A DNA stretch of 64,000 nucleotides. It comes from Nemertoderma westbladi (taxonomy: Eukaryota > Xenacoelomorpha > Nemertodermatida > Nemertodermatidae). Shown in pieces: positions 12,074 to 23,102 of this stretch. The DNA is taken from assembly GCA_032718475.1 (NCBI GenBank), contig JAUCBJ010000525.1:1-64000 (forward strand), read 5' to 3'. Within the stretch, counting starts at the first letter, position 1. Each line of letters starts with the position of its first letter. Below the pieces are notes generated by a model. The model was not told where the DNA came from. It ran no database searches and worked only from the letters and a program-made list of their open reading frames with translations. The position numbers were made by a program, and so were the translations under genes.

Positions 12074-13516
12074 CGCATTGATTGGTAGTTAATCTCAATA
12101 ATATTGAATGGCAATCAGCTATCACCATTGCTCCAAAATCGAATGGAGGTGAGAATTTTAGAAAAACAAGAAGCAAACTCAATTGTTATGGGTGCTGTTA
12201 TGTATTATGGGTTATTATGGGTTATTTTGGGTGTTATGTATTAATTCATAACTGCAAGTCTTCCTTATCATTAGGCCATACTAAAGTTGGCGTTAAAGTT
12301 GGCGTTAAAGCGTTAAAGTTGGCGTTTACCGGTATATGTTAAAGCACGCCAGCTACAGTTCTCAGCCTTTACAAGTGCCGCTGCTTCATGGCTGCATCCT
12401 TTATGGGGATTCAACGACGGATTTGACATTGTGGTAATAACTCAGTTCAAATGTTACAACCCTAAAACTAATGCTTGATAATGTGAAGATACACTTCTGT
12501 TATCTCCCTCATCCAAGAGGACTGGGACGATGAAATAAGCCAATGTATAAATCCGGAATAGTAGCTACTTGAGTAAGTGAAGGATGGCAAGCTGGTAACT
12601 TGGCTGTCTAACATGGAGGTGCAGCAATGCATTTTTTCCATGATTTCCGATTATACGCCCCAAAACGAAATGTATATAACACTCTATATAAAATTATTAA
12701 CACATTTATATCATATTTATTATGTGATTTTGTTGATGCACTTGATGGATAATGGACATTGATCATATCAATTAAATGAAGATAAATGTTGTTTGTTTTA
12801 ACTTGTTTCTAATATGCCGATATAAAGCGCCTTGAACACAATGATAAGGCGCTTTATAAATATTTTATTATTATTATTATTATGCTGATAAATTTTACTT
12901 TTTTCCTTTCATTAGTTCTTAATACAATGATATCTTTAGGACCTGCCATCGTCTTCCTTTAATAGAAATTATACAAAAAATAATATACAAAGGAATAATT
13001 TAACAATAATATTTTCAGGACAATGATATGACAAAGTTCATGCCTATACTGTATGTCATATAGAAGTCGGCATATTTATTTACACTTTATATTCGGTAAG
13101 GTTTAGGGCATTGCAGCAAAATGTAGTAATGTATGTTTAATTAATTATTTATTAGATGTGCCAAAATGAATTTGTTATTCACCATAACTCCGCTATCTTG
13201 GCCGCTCGTTTTTACCCAGCCAAATAGATTAAAGATTTGATTATGTATTAATTATCATGTATTAATAACCCTAGATGGGAAACAGAGGCTTAAATAAACC
13301 CCTTGACAATAGGCCTACTAGCCATAGTGTACCGGTAGGTTATACTTCAATTAATATCCACAAACACATGGCGTCTTTGTGTACTGTGTACTGTATTGTT
13401 GTAATACATAAGCAGCAATACTTATATATATTCTATTTATTACTTTTAAGATATGACAATAATATTTCAGACATTTTAATATAAACTATGTTGTAGAACT
13501 TGATATATAAATAATT
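12074..13516. other. Intergenic; includes a SINE-type tail
   Basis: Spacer before the SMP-C2 gene. It contains short direct repeats of GGGTTATT near 12210 and AAAGTTGGCGTT near 12290. At 12817-12883 lies AAAGCGCCTTGAACACA...AAGGCGCTTTATAAAT followed by TTA repeats, the 3' tail style of many invertebrate SINEs. The promoter of the downstream gene must lie here, but I see no defined TATA box. Confidence 0.5.
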
Positions 13517-13720
13517 ATGATGGAAAACAAAGATGTTGGGGAGGCGAAGCACACGGATGAAGTTGATTTTTGGTCCAGTCAATGTCTCACAACCAATATA
13601 CTGTTGGGTGTCTACCATTGCGCCCTGCTATTACTTGTATGGCTGTTAGGTTGCTATGGTTACAGTTTCGCATGGTTGGTCATCTGTTGGATAACGATAT
13701 ATTTGGCTACTACGAAGCAG
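13517..13720 (+). CDS. SMP-C2 gene exon 1: start and membrane hairpin
   Basis: ATG at 13517 (followed by a second ATG) with an in-frame TAA at 13508, so the start is well fixed. The 68 codons end at a GTGTAT donor in phase 0. After a short acidic N-terminus comes a hydrophobic stretch (LLGVYHCALLLLVWLL then a short CYGYS turn, then FAWLVICWITIYL), which looks like the hairpin that inserts E-Syts into the ER membrane. Confidence 0.8.
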
Positions 13721-15135
13721 GTGTATATTACTGTATTTATTATAAATACGACTTTATAAGTGATTCTGTTTATGTTCATGATTTATGATAGCAACAGAAA
13801 ATAGCAAAACAAATATGACGAAATCAGTGCATTAGTATAATCCCTACCATCTATTAATTGATATGATATATATAGAGTTACACTGATAATTTTAATTGAT
13901 AATTTCATTTTAGGTACATCACTATATTAATAAGTTTAACTAAGTAAACATAATTTATTTATATTTATGCCTCATGAATCGTTATAACAACAATAACATA
14001 CCAGAAAGTAGTAAATTCCGTTACAAGTCTGAACATCAAGTATGAAATCACGTGTATAATAAATAGTCTACAACTACTAGTTGTTGTAATATAAAGTTCA
14101 AATGTTCTAGAACGACACGCCGACTTAAAGGGGATTTCGGTACATTGTTAAGAAAAATAGGTGATCGACCACAAATAGGTAGTAGGATAGGTGGTCGATC
14201 GGAGAATACATACCATTTTAGAAACAAGTCCCCAGCAGTGAAGCTATCAAGGTGAGTCCCCAGCAGTGAACCTATCAAGGTGAGTCCCCAGCAGTGAACC
14301 TATCAAGGTGAGTCCCCAGCAGTGAACCTATCAAGGTGAGTCCCCAGCAGTGAACCTGTCAAGGTGAGTCCCCAGCAGTGAACCTATCAAGGTGAGTCCC
14401 CAGCAGTGAACCTATCAAGGTGAGTCCCCAGCAGTGAACCTATCAAGGTGAGTCCCCAGCAGTGAACCTATCAAGGTGAGTCCCCAGCAGTGAACCTATC
14501 AAGGTGAGTCCCCAGCAGTGAACCTATCAAGGTGAGTCCCCAGCAGTGAACCCCAGCAGTGAACCCCAGCAGTGAACCCCAGCACTGAACCCCAGCAGTG
14601 AACCCCAGCACTGAACCCCAGCAGTGAACCCCAGCAGTGAACCCCAGCAGTGAACCTATCAAGGTGAGTCCCCAGCAGTGAACCTATCAAGGTGAGTCCC
14701 CAGCAGTGAACCTATCAAGGTGAGTCCCCAGCAGTGAACCTATCAAGGTGAGTCCCCAGCAGTGAACCCCAGCAATGAATCCCAGCAGTGAACCCCAGCA
14801 GTGAACCCCAGCAGTGAACCTATCAAGGTGAGTCCCCAGCAGTGAACCTATCAAGGTGAGTCCCCAGCAGTGAACCCTAGCAATGAATCCCAGCAGTGAA
14901 CCCCAGCAGTGAACCCCACCAGTGAACCCCAGCAGTGAACCCCAGCCGTGAACCTATCTTTCTTAGTAATATAAAGTTGACCAACATATTATAACCCGCA
15001 AATTTATTTAATTTTTTTTGAGTTTATCGCTTATGTGCCTTGCACCCTCATCCATTCCTGAGACTGGAGCGCTCAATCATGAATTAAATAATGATGATAA
15101 AACTTCCGACTATTTGTCAATAATTTTTTTTATAG
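13721..15135. other. Intron 1 of the SMP-C2 gene
   Basis: A 1415-bp intron. Half of it is a minisatellite with splice-donor-like units (entered separately). It ends with a T-rich tract and ATAG. Confidence 0.75.
14225..14955 (+). repeat. 28/14-bp minisatellite with 17 sense GGTGAGT donors
   Basis: Two related units alternate: AGGTGAGTCCCCAGCAGTGA + ACCTATCA (28 bp) and GAACCCCAGCAGT (about 14 bp). The 28-bp unit contains CAAGGTGAGT, a consensus 5' splice site on the sense strand; I count 17, with GGTGAG starting at 14251, then every 28 bp to 14531, then 14663-14747 and 14827, 14855. ORFs on the reverse strand are only repeat translation. Confidence 0.95.
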
Positions 15136-15334
15136 ATGAGTAGAGTTTCAACGCGAATCCATAAATACGCAACGATGCGAGCAAGTAAACGACAGGATTT
15201 ATCGAGCGGCGAGTCTGTTCAGTGGCTCAATATGTTCCTAACACAATGGTGGGTATTCTCAGACAACGAAATATTCTTAACCTTAAAGAATATCATTGAT
15301 CCTCTATTGGATTTCTATAAACCTCAATTCATGG
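15136..15334 (+). CDS. SMP-C2 gene exon 2: linker and start of SMP domain
   Basis: Acceptor TTTTATAG ends at 15135; donor GTAAGT at 15335; phases 0 in, 1 out. After a basic linker (HKYATMRASKRQ) comes GESVQWLNMFLTQWW and DNEIFLTLKNIIDPLLDFY. This is the E-x-V-x-W-L-N ... W signature and the first helix of the SMP domain. Confidence 0.85.
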
Positions 15335-15791
15335 GTAAGTCGATATAGAAATAAAGTCCCATTATTTTAATGATTTACTTTTTTAAATTCAAGATTTTAT
15401 ACGATGCCTTAGGAAGGAGAAAATGTACATTTTTTGGTAAATAAAATTAAATAATATACTTACAATAATGTTAAGTATACCATAATCTTAATAAAAAAAA
15501 CTAAATAGTTTTTTTTAAATAAATTTGGGGGATAACATGTTTGGAATATTAAATTTGATGCAATAATTTTTATGGCTATATTTGTGGGATTTGTGTGTAT
15601 AAAATCGATAGGTTGGTTACATTATTTAATTATTGGATTTCTGGACTAGTTTTAATTAACTTACTGTATATCAAGCGAATTTCTCTATCAATGTTTTTGT
15701 GGTCTCACACAGCTGTTATACGAAACCGACGTCCTTCCTGAATATTTTTTAAATAATTGTACTTCATTTCTACTTTATTATTGCTGTTTAG

Positions 15792-15909
15792 AATCCATTA
15801 CCCTTGATGAATTCACGGTTGGGGAAGCAACGCCGCACATTTTGGATTTGAGATGTTATGTGATATCGGATGATACGAACACAAACGGAAAACTGAAACC
15901 TATTCAACA
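15792..15909 (+). CDS. SMP-C2 gene exon 3: SMP domain
   Basis: Acceptor CTGTTTAG; donor GTAAGT at 15910; phases 1 in, 2 out. It encodes SITLDEFTVGEATPHILDLR, the 'F-T-x-G-x-x-x-P-x-I' strand pair typical of SMP domains. Confidence 0.85.
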
Positions 15910-16105
15910 GTAAGTAAATGTGCCAGTACACTAACTAGAAACAGTTTTAGCCTATACCAGTGTTTACGTGTCATAGTTGGCGGTTTACATGAAACATTTT
16001 CATGATGTTAATTATCTCGTGAAAAATGGTAATAAACACCAACTATTTGTATTGTGGTTAAAAATTTAATTTAATTAAAAACATTAAGGGAAATGATCAC
16101 ATTGA

Positions 16106-16566
16106 CGCACCCCCTGTGGCCCTTTATGAGGTCCCCGCACCCCCTGTGGCCCTTTGTCTCCGCACCCCCTGTAGCCCTTTGTCCCCGCACCCCCTGTGGC
16201 CCTTAGTTCCCGCACCCCCTGTGGCCCTTTGTCCCCGCACCCCCTGTGGCCCTTTGTCCTGTAGCCTTTTGTCCCCGCACCCCCTGTGGCCCTTTGTCCC
16301 CGCACCCCCTGTGGCCCTTTGTCCCGCACCCCCTGTGGCCCTTTGTCCCCGCACCCCCTGTGGCCCTTTGTCCCCGCACCCCTGTGGCCCTTTGTCCCTC
16401 CGCACCCCCTATGGCCCTGTGTCTCCGCACCCCCTGTGGCCCTTTGTCCCTCCACCCCCTGTGGCCCTTTGTCCCCGCACCCCCTGTGGCCCTTTGTCCC
16501 CGCACCCCCTGTGGCCCTTTGTCTCCGCACCCCCTGTGGCCCTTTGTCCCCGCACCCCCTGTGGCT
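16106..16566. repeat. 25-bp GC-rich minisatellite, about 18 copies, in intron 3
   Basis: Unit CCCTTTGTCCCCGCACCCCC + TGTGG, with minor variants and one ATGGCCCTGTGTCTC unit. It has no stops in several frames on either strand, which makes long spurious ORFs. Its right edge fuses directly to a truncated LINE at GGCTTTCC, a sequence shared between unit and LINE. Confidence 0.97.
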
Positions 16567-17126
16567 TTCCAGGATTTGGAAGTCACAGAGAATTAATCGG
16601 AAACTTAAGGCCCGATTATTTAGAGCAGTAGTAGTTCAGTACTCCTCTATGGTAGTCCATGCTGGGCTCTAACTGCTGAGGACACCAAATCTCTGGATAG
16701 CACATTCACAAAAATGCTACGCCGGGTTCACTGTGTCAAGTACAATGCACACATCTCCAACCAGACACTATATAACATTGGAGGTGTCTCATTGGTTCCC
16801 CCAAGCTTGACACTAGAACAAAGCCGCCTCCGCTTTGCAGGACATTGCTTTCGCCGTGAGGACGGGCCAGTGCATAATGTTGTGCTTTGGAGGCCTCATG
16901 GAGTGAATAAGCATGGTGGACAGCCCATGACTTTCTTGAGACGCATCCTTGCTTATCCCATCTTGGGACACTGGCCTTGAAGATGCGGATGATCTAGCAA
17001 ATGTCATGGATGATAGGGAGTTGTGGCGGCGCAATTATGTCGACAAGCCGGCACAGCATTCTTAATATATATGTAATATATATAATGCAGCTGCAATGCA
17101 GCATGCCGATCGTAGTAGTAGTAGTG
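16563..17126 (+). mobile_element. 5'-truncated LINE fragment (copy 2), in intron 3
   Basis: Sense-strand copy of the last part of the LINE RT ORF (IWKSQRINRKLKARLFRA, then MLRRVHCVKYNAHISNQTLY, FAGHCFRRED), ending in the family 3' end CAGCATGCCGATCGTAGTAG and TAG repeats. It is frameshifted near 16640 and has an insertion near 16950. It lies entirely between exons 3 and 4 of the SMP-C2 gene. Confidence 0.92.
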
Positions 17127-17323
17127 GCACTATATGAGATTTTATTCATTCTCGTTATTAACCGTTAAATATATTATAATTTTCTTACATTTACAGACTT
17201 AGTAACAATATTTTAGTAACTCACATTAAATTAAATTACACATTGAAAGGCAAATATCAAACAATTACAGTGAGTTAGGTTTAATAAACTAGAGTGGAAT
17301 ATTTAGATCATATTTTTTTTCAG

Positions 17324-17425
17324 GATAATCGTTGAAAATAAGAAGAAATGTGACATAGGCATGGATTTAAATTTAATATGGTTATGCCCTGATTTCAAGA
17401 TGGTTTTCAACTGTGACTCTGGAAC
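17324..17425 (+). CDS. SMP-C2 gene exon 4: SMP domain
   Basis: Acceptor TTTTTTTTCAG; donor GTAAGT at 17426; phases 2 in, 2 out. It encodes VENKKKCDIGMDLNLIWLCP and DFKMVFNC, matching the SMP beta-strands that carry the D-x-x-L motif. Confidence 0.82.
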
Positions 17426-17567
17426 GTAAGTACAAAACGAATACATCAAACAAAGTATAACATTATTTTAACCTCTTTCTTGTTTGCTCTCACTACTTAC
17501 CGCACATACAATACATACAGACCGGTACCGGTACTGTTCTTGAATTTATGTTGCTGTTTAACTTTAG

Positions 17568-17696
17568 AATGGGTCTAGGAATTCGCGTTGGCATCGAGGA
17601 CTTAACGGTGGTAGGTAAACTGCGTCTGATTTGGCACATGACGGGCGGCACAAAGTTTCCAAAAATAAAGAAAATTAACATCTCCTTTACTGAAAA
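17568..17696 (+). CDS. SMP-C2 gene exon 5: SMP domain, last exon before the giant intron
   Basis: Acceptor AACTTTAG ends at 17567; donor GTAAGT at 17697; phases 2 in, 2 out. It encodes GIRVGIEDLTVVGKLRLIWH and FPKIKKINISFTE, the 'G-x-V-R-L ... P-x-I-x-x-I-x-I-S-F' part of the SMP domain. The next SMP residues (KPDVSYQVKML...) come 36 kb downstream in matching phase. Confidence 0.85.
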
Positions 17697-18046
17697 GTAA
17701 GTAATATATATTATATATTACTGATAATTTACTAATAATGTAATTTACAGCGCTCTGATAGGAGGCCATTGGTGGGTAATGATCAACACATAATTATTTA
17801 ATAACATATCGATTACCGAACCAGGAAACCAGGGCTATAAGTACTGTTTGACATATCAGGACTCTTTAAAATCGCTAACAACTTCGCTGATTCAAAACCC
17901 CCGGTGACACCGTTCCACATTTTGCCAATTTCTGAACAAAATCATATTATAGTATCATTTATTACAGTTGCATTATCATATAAACCCCAATTAATTTTAT
18001 TAATAACAACTGGCAGAAATACTCGAGCTGAATATATGATTTATTG
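17697..18046. other. Start of the giant intron 5
   Basis: Unique AT-rich intron sequence up to the target site of element A. The last five bases before the LTR (18042-18046, TATTG) are the target duplication. Confidence 0.7.
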
Positions 18047-18681
18047 TGTAAGCGGATTCAATTCCCTGCACTACCCACCGAAAATGGGACTAGTGGCATT
18101 TTTACCAATTATAGTTGTCGAGGTGACATTAGCAATAATAATGTCACCTCACAACCAACTAAGGCGATACACGCCGTAAGCCACAGGGAGAGTTGAGAGG
18201 TCAAACCACCTCAGAGGGACAAACAGGCTAGCAAGGCTAGCACATGGGGATAGTGGCAACAGGGAGTGTGTGGCGAGGTGACAAATAATCAGGTTAAGCC
18301 AATGGTGTGTGGGAGAGCACATTGGGAGTGATTAGAGCGCATCTATCGGACACTCAGGCCACTCAGTAGTATAGAGCTGATTTAGTATGTGTTAATAATA
18401 ATATAACCGTTGCACTTATTGATTACTGATTCAGTTGGTTCCTATACAGTTGTGAGACCGGAACAGTTTTAACCGTCGTCACTACCGTGCTATTATATTC
18501 AGACTGTGCTATTATTACGTTCTGTGATTATAAAGACTGACAGTAAAACTCAGTTATTTGAACGCCTTCGGCCTATTATATACATCTCAGACTACACCTT
18601 TAGCAGCCTACGGACGTGGCGACGCGTATAACACACACCGGTCGGGATTCATTACTGCCAACTCCGGTGGATCCCGTCACA
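18047..18681 (+). repeat. 5' LTR of element A
   Basis: 635 bp, TG...CA ends. Relative to the 3' LTR it carries a short GCTAGCAAG-type duplication near 18228 and an extra GTGT near 18270. It contains AACAGTTTTAAC near 18462, complementary to leader repeats. Confidence 0.93.
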
Positions 18682-18842
18682 GTTAAAACTGCCGAGTTAG
18701 AACTTTCAAACGACACAACAGTTAAAACTGTCCAAGTTAAAACTTCCATCAACTCACAGTTAAAACTGCCGAGTTAGAACTTCCAACGACACAACAGTTA
18801 AAACCGCTACCATCCAGCTAGAGAAACTGTGACCACAACGAG
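18682..18842 (+). other. Leader of element A with GTTAAAACTG repeats
   Basis: CAGTTAAAACTGCC/TCC-type motifs occur four times, interspersed with GAGTTAGAACTTCC. They are reverse complements of CAGTTTTAAC in the LTR. The primer-binding site should start at 18682, but I cannot assign the tRNA. Confidence 0.6.
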
Positions 18843-21800
18843 ATGAGCAAACCGTCGCAACCGAAAATTCCGCTACACCCTCCGCGAAAGCAAGAAGGGT
18901 GTTAGAGATAGATCTGGCGTGTCAGCTAGAGATCGCCCCGCTGGATCAAGAGGAATTAGAGAGAAAATTGGGTGAAGGGACCGCGTTGTTAGAGAGAGAG
19001 AGGGAGTTAGCGAGAGAGTGTAGGGAGAGAACCGTGAGGGAGGCAGAGAGGATTGAGAAAGAGAGGGAGTTGGTGAACCAACATGACAATATGTTTGGTG
19101 AAAACGTTAATATTAATAGTACCGTAGTAGATAACAATATGTTTGGTGAAAACGTTAATATTAATAGTACCGTAGTAGATAACACTAATACTAACGATAC
19201 TTTTCTTGCAGGAAATAATATTTTACTTAATAATAATTTTGATACTGGTATGGCAAGTAATTTAAATAATAAATAGTAGATAATAACGATGACAAAATAA
19301 TTTAAATAATAATGTAATTATTGTGCACAAAATAATTTAAATAATAATCCGGGTACGCAAATAATAATATAATAAATAATCCCGGCGAAATTAATCAAAA
19401 TAACCTAAATAATAACGCAAGAAATCAACAGGGCGAGGCTAATGGCAGTACAATTAATATAAACACAGGGGGAACAGGCAGTTTTCCTAGGGAGGGCCTA
19501 CAAGGCCACGCAGTTGCGCTGGAACGAACGTGGGTAAATGAGCCCGGTGAGGATAGAACTAACTAACGTGTTGACTGGAGGGGAGCATGGGCAATGGGGC
19601 GAATTGAGAGGTGACATGGGTGAAGGGGGAGGGGGGACTACGGGCGCCCTACCACAACCAATTACTGACGAGAGGGGGGGGGGGGGGGTGGGCAGAAAAT
19701 GCCCCATGAGAGTCGGCAGATAATGCGCACGGTGAGTTAAGTGAACCGTGGCACCCGAAGACAGAGGAAAGGGGGGGGGGGCAGCAAATGACCCACGAGC
19801 GTCGTCAGATAATGCGCGCGGTGAGTTAAGTGAACCGTGGCACCCGACGACAGAGGATAGTAGGGGGACTGCGAATATTCGCGGGGCCGTCCAACCGGGC
19901 AGAGGGAGGGACGTTGGTGCCGTAAGCGGCCAAATGAGGAAACGTCGAGCCCACTCGCAAGACGGAAGAAGAACAGTGGAGTTCATCCGGGAGGTCGAAA
20001 TGAGATCTCATGAGGGAGGACATTACGCTGAAAGTCAAAGGAAGCGAGGAGGGACGAGGGAGTGTTGCTACGAGCAACCAGAGAGAAAGGACGGACAGTG
20101 AACCGTCGATAGTCGAGGTGGAGAAAGAGAGCCAGTGGGGTCGTACTCCGGGAGATTGCCATCGCCCCAGAGAAACACAACCTGGTGAAATATACCACAC
20201 ACCGGGAGAGGGGTACAGAGTGTACCGGTACGAGGAAGAAGACAGGAGAGGGGATCGGAGGGAAACTTCCCGTCGGAACGTAGCTGCCGATCGAGGATAT
20301 GGTAGTCGGGGGAGTTCTCGGAATATTCGAGAAGATTAAACTTCGATCCGGAAGGACACAGGCAGACTGCAGGACATACTGTAGGCCTTACTGCACATAC
20401 TATAGGCCATGCTGGGAGAGATAGTGTAGGCGATAGGGTAGCGTGAATGACGGGATTGGACCCAGAGGTCGCGGCATACATACCGGTTAGTAGGCAAGAA
20501 CCTGATAGGCCTATACCGGTACCTGCACACCAGTATGACTATAACATGCAGGGATACAATATATATCCAGGGGAGGGGGGGGGGGGGTATTGCAGATAGG
20601 TGTATGGGCCCCAATATAATAACATCAACCCCAGTACCAAACATAACATCGGTGGGGGGGGGGGGGGGCAGGGTGACATTCCCCCATTACAGTATCCGCA
20701 ATATACACAACCAAAAACAAGAACCCCGACCCCCTCAGATCCAAACAAATCGTGTGACACAGAGATATGGAGGGGACCGCTACCCCCGATGATATATCCC
20801 ACTCAGGGAAAGTCGACGAACCCGAGAGGCGAAGCTACACCCAACATTAAAGGAGCCTGTATCTCTACCATCGAGCGCGCTAGAAGTTCAAGCGATGGGA
20901 ATGGCAACACTCATCGACGCGCTAAAAACTAGAATTGAGCTGCCACCGTGACCTTTAAGTTCGATGGTAGCAAGCCGGAGGAATATCTACAGTTCCGGCG
21001 TATGTACAGCAATGAGATCTTGACAAAAAATCTCACACAGGCGGAGTGCCTTAAATATCTACAAGTCTATACAGGGGGGCCAGCTTACGATATCGTGAGG
21101 CAATACCAAGGTATTGGAGGAGGATTCACGACTGCATGGAGAGCCCTAGACAGGGAATTTGGCCATCCTGCGAAGATTATCCGACAAACCTTAAGGGGAA
21201 TAACATCAGGCAGATTCGCAGATAACCCTGTAGCATCAAGACTTTCGCTAACAAAGTAGAGAAAGCGCTAATAGTATTAAAGACTCTAGATGCACCTTAC
21301 AAACTCAATGCATCGAACAATATCACCACAATAGAGCAGGCACTACCGATCTGGCTGAGAAACAAATGGAGATAGATCGCTTTCTCCACTCGGGAAAATA
21401 AAGGTGTGGAGCCAGGGTTGCAGGAGATGTCGAACTTCCTTAACTATGAGGCGGAGTTAATAAGAGATCCAGTCTATAGTGAGGACAGTCTAGGAAAGGC
21501 ACCAAGAATGGAATAACAACCCGAACATAGTGCGGCAAATGCACTTCCGAAGGTAAGGCAGTTGCTACCATATGTGGCCACGCAGGGGACTTCTAGTCCA
21601 CAGAGAGCTGGGAGTAGAGCCACACCATGGCAGGGACAGAAGCAAAGTAAAAACACAAACAAATACAAACCCAATACCCCCAGTAGGCCGAGTCCAAGTA
21701 ACCAAAACACTAAACCGCTAGATATGAATCTAAGTGCAATACGTGAAGCGCTATACAAGGAACGCTACAACCCCCAATACAAATGCCAATTACATAGGTT

Positions 21801-21868
21801 CAGTACACATAAGACCATCAACTGTAAACACTGGCAGGCGTTGCTTAAACAAGATCAGATAGCCTACA
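18843..21868 (+). pseudogene. Element A gag (coiled coil, DUF1759-like, start of nucleocapsid)
   Basis: ATG at 18843 opens a short frame that shifts into the 18899 frame, a charged coiled coil (ERERELARECRERTVREAER) followed by a 51-bp exact tandem duplication and Asn-rich low complexity. After a broken G-run-rich stretch, 20948-21259 encodes FKFDGSKPEEYLQFRRMYSN and YTGGPAYDIVRQY. This is the gag core of BEL/Pao elements (DUF1759). 21562-21868 continues into a Cys/His nucleocapsid region (YKCQLHRFSTHKTINCKHW), cut at 21872 by element B. Multiple frameshifts make it inactive. Confidence 0.8.
19674..20668 (+). repeat. Four long G runs in element A gag
   Basis: Runs of G on the element's sense strand at 19674-19688 (15), 19771-19781 (11), 20575-20587 (13) and 20654-20668 (15). 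Reading frames break around them. The 150 bp around 19700-19860 also contains a near repeat of GATAATGCGC...GTGGCACCCGA. Confidence 0.85.
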
Positions 21869-21872
21869 TGGG

Positions 21873-23102
21873 TGTTCGCGCTTTCAGACCTTTAGCAGTT
21901 TAACCTGCCAAATTTGGATGTCTTCTAGATTGTAAATCGACTTTAGCCTATGACGAGTATTTGATACACTACATTAGCCGAAGCCAGTCTATGCGCGACC
22001 ATTCACCCGCTGGATATACCCGGGAGACTGGATTCGGAAGCCTAACCTTATTGCGGTGTAGGCCTACTGTATTATTCGACCGATCGTAATATATAATCTC
22101 TGACAAATATTATTCACTTTCGGGAAATATTAACAGTTCCTTTAGGACGTGGCGCTCTAAATGTGTAAACAGAGTTATGACTTAAACTAGACACAAAGGG
22201 ATGGCTATGGATTCACGTATATAGCGCATTCTTTAGGAGATGCTTTGTTATCAGTCACAATCATACACACTACTGCACAATACTGCACACCGATCTGCCG
22301 ACCTTCACTAATTTTAGTCACATATAAAGAGAACAACAACCGACTCATGTAGTGCCTATGAAATAGCATTAGATTCACTTCAAACCACTTTAATGTAAGT
22401 CGCAATTGTTATATGTAACCGGTCTCTCTTACCTTCAGTATATCAAGAAGATTGAGGGTTTTATAATTATTTATCGATATTCCAAATATAATAATATTCC
22501 ATCAACTGATATAATGAATAACCGACAGTAAATAGCAGTAAAATTGCGGTGTTTGTATTTGACAATATGATTAGGTGAGTGAGATAACAGATATACGTTT
22601 CTATGATTAAGCCTAATAATGTTGGGCTAAAGCCTGAAAAACACAGAGATTCCAAAGCCGGTCTTCTAGGCTCGGAAAAAACCAACACAACTGATCCCTC
22701 TGGGCTGTTGTAGGTATCTTTCAACACAAAGAGAAACAGCTCTCATTGGCCGAGTTCCAGATTCTGTAGGTTCCACGAATGTCTAAATGCTGAACTATTC
22801 GGGTTTTTGCAGCCCATATTCAACACAAGGCGAAATCGCTCTGATTGGTGGATCATTGTTCTGATTGGTTGATCGAACAGAACAAAGAGCCTATAGGCGT
22901 ACAGCAAATCGGTTGGTAGATTGCGTCATTTGAGTTAGGTAGTTTAGAGTATTTGAGCGCATTGTGGGAAAACTGGCTTTTTATGTCCGCTAAAGCACAC
23001 ATGCAGACACAGCGGATAAATCGCCAGTTATGTCCTCTAAAAACACCTTACACAGTACATTGCGGAGAAAAGGGCCAGTTATATCCCGCAAAAGCTTTTA
23101 CA
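21873..23102 (-). repeat. Element B LTR (3' in element orientation)
   Basis: 1230 bp, nearly identical to 32429-33684; lacks about 19 bp (TTATGATTGATTTGTTAAG-like) present in the other copy near 33143. Confidence 0.93.

Noticed and set aside
14471-14690. ORFs with repeated SLLG/CWGS peptides
   Set aside because: Reverse-strand translation of the intron-1 minisatellite.
16084-16672. Long ORFs on both strands (148, 171, 128, 127, 116 codons), collagen- or proline-rich looking
   Set aside because: All are translations of the 25-bp minisatellite, whose unit has no stops in these frames; overlapping on both strands.
19498-20802. Proline-rich ORFs on the minus strand (162, 137, 124 codons)
   Set aside because: Antisense shadows of the G-rich gag region of element A.
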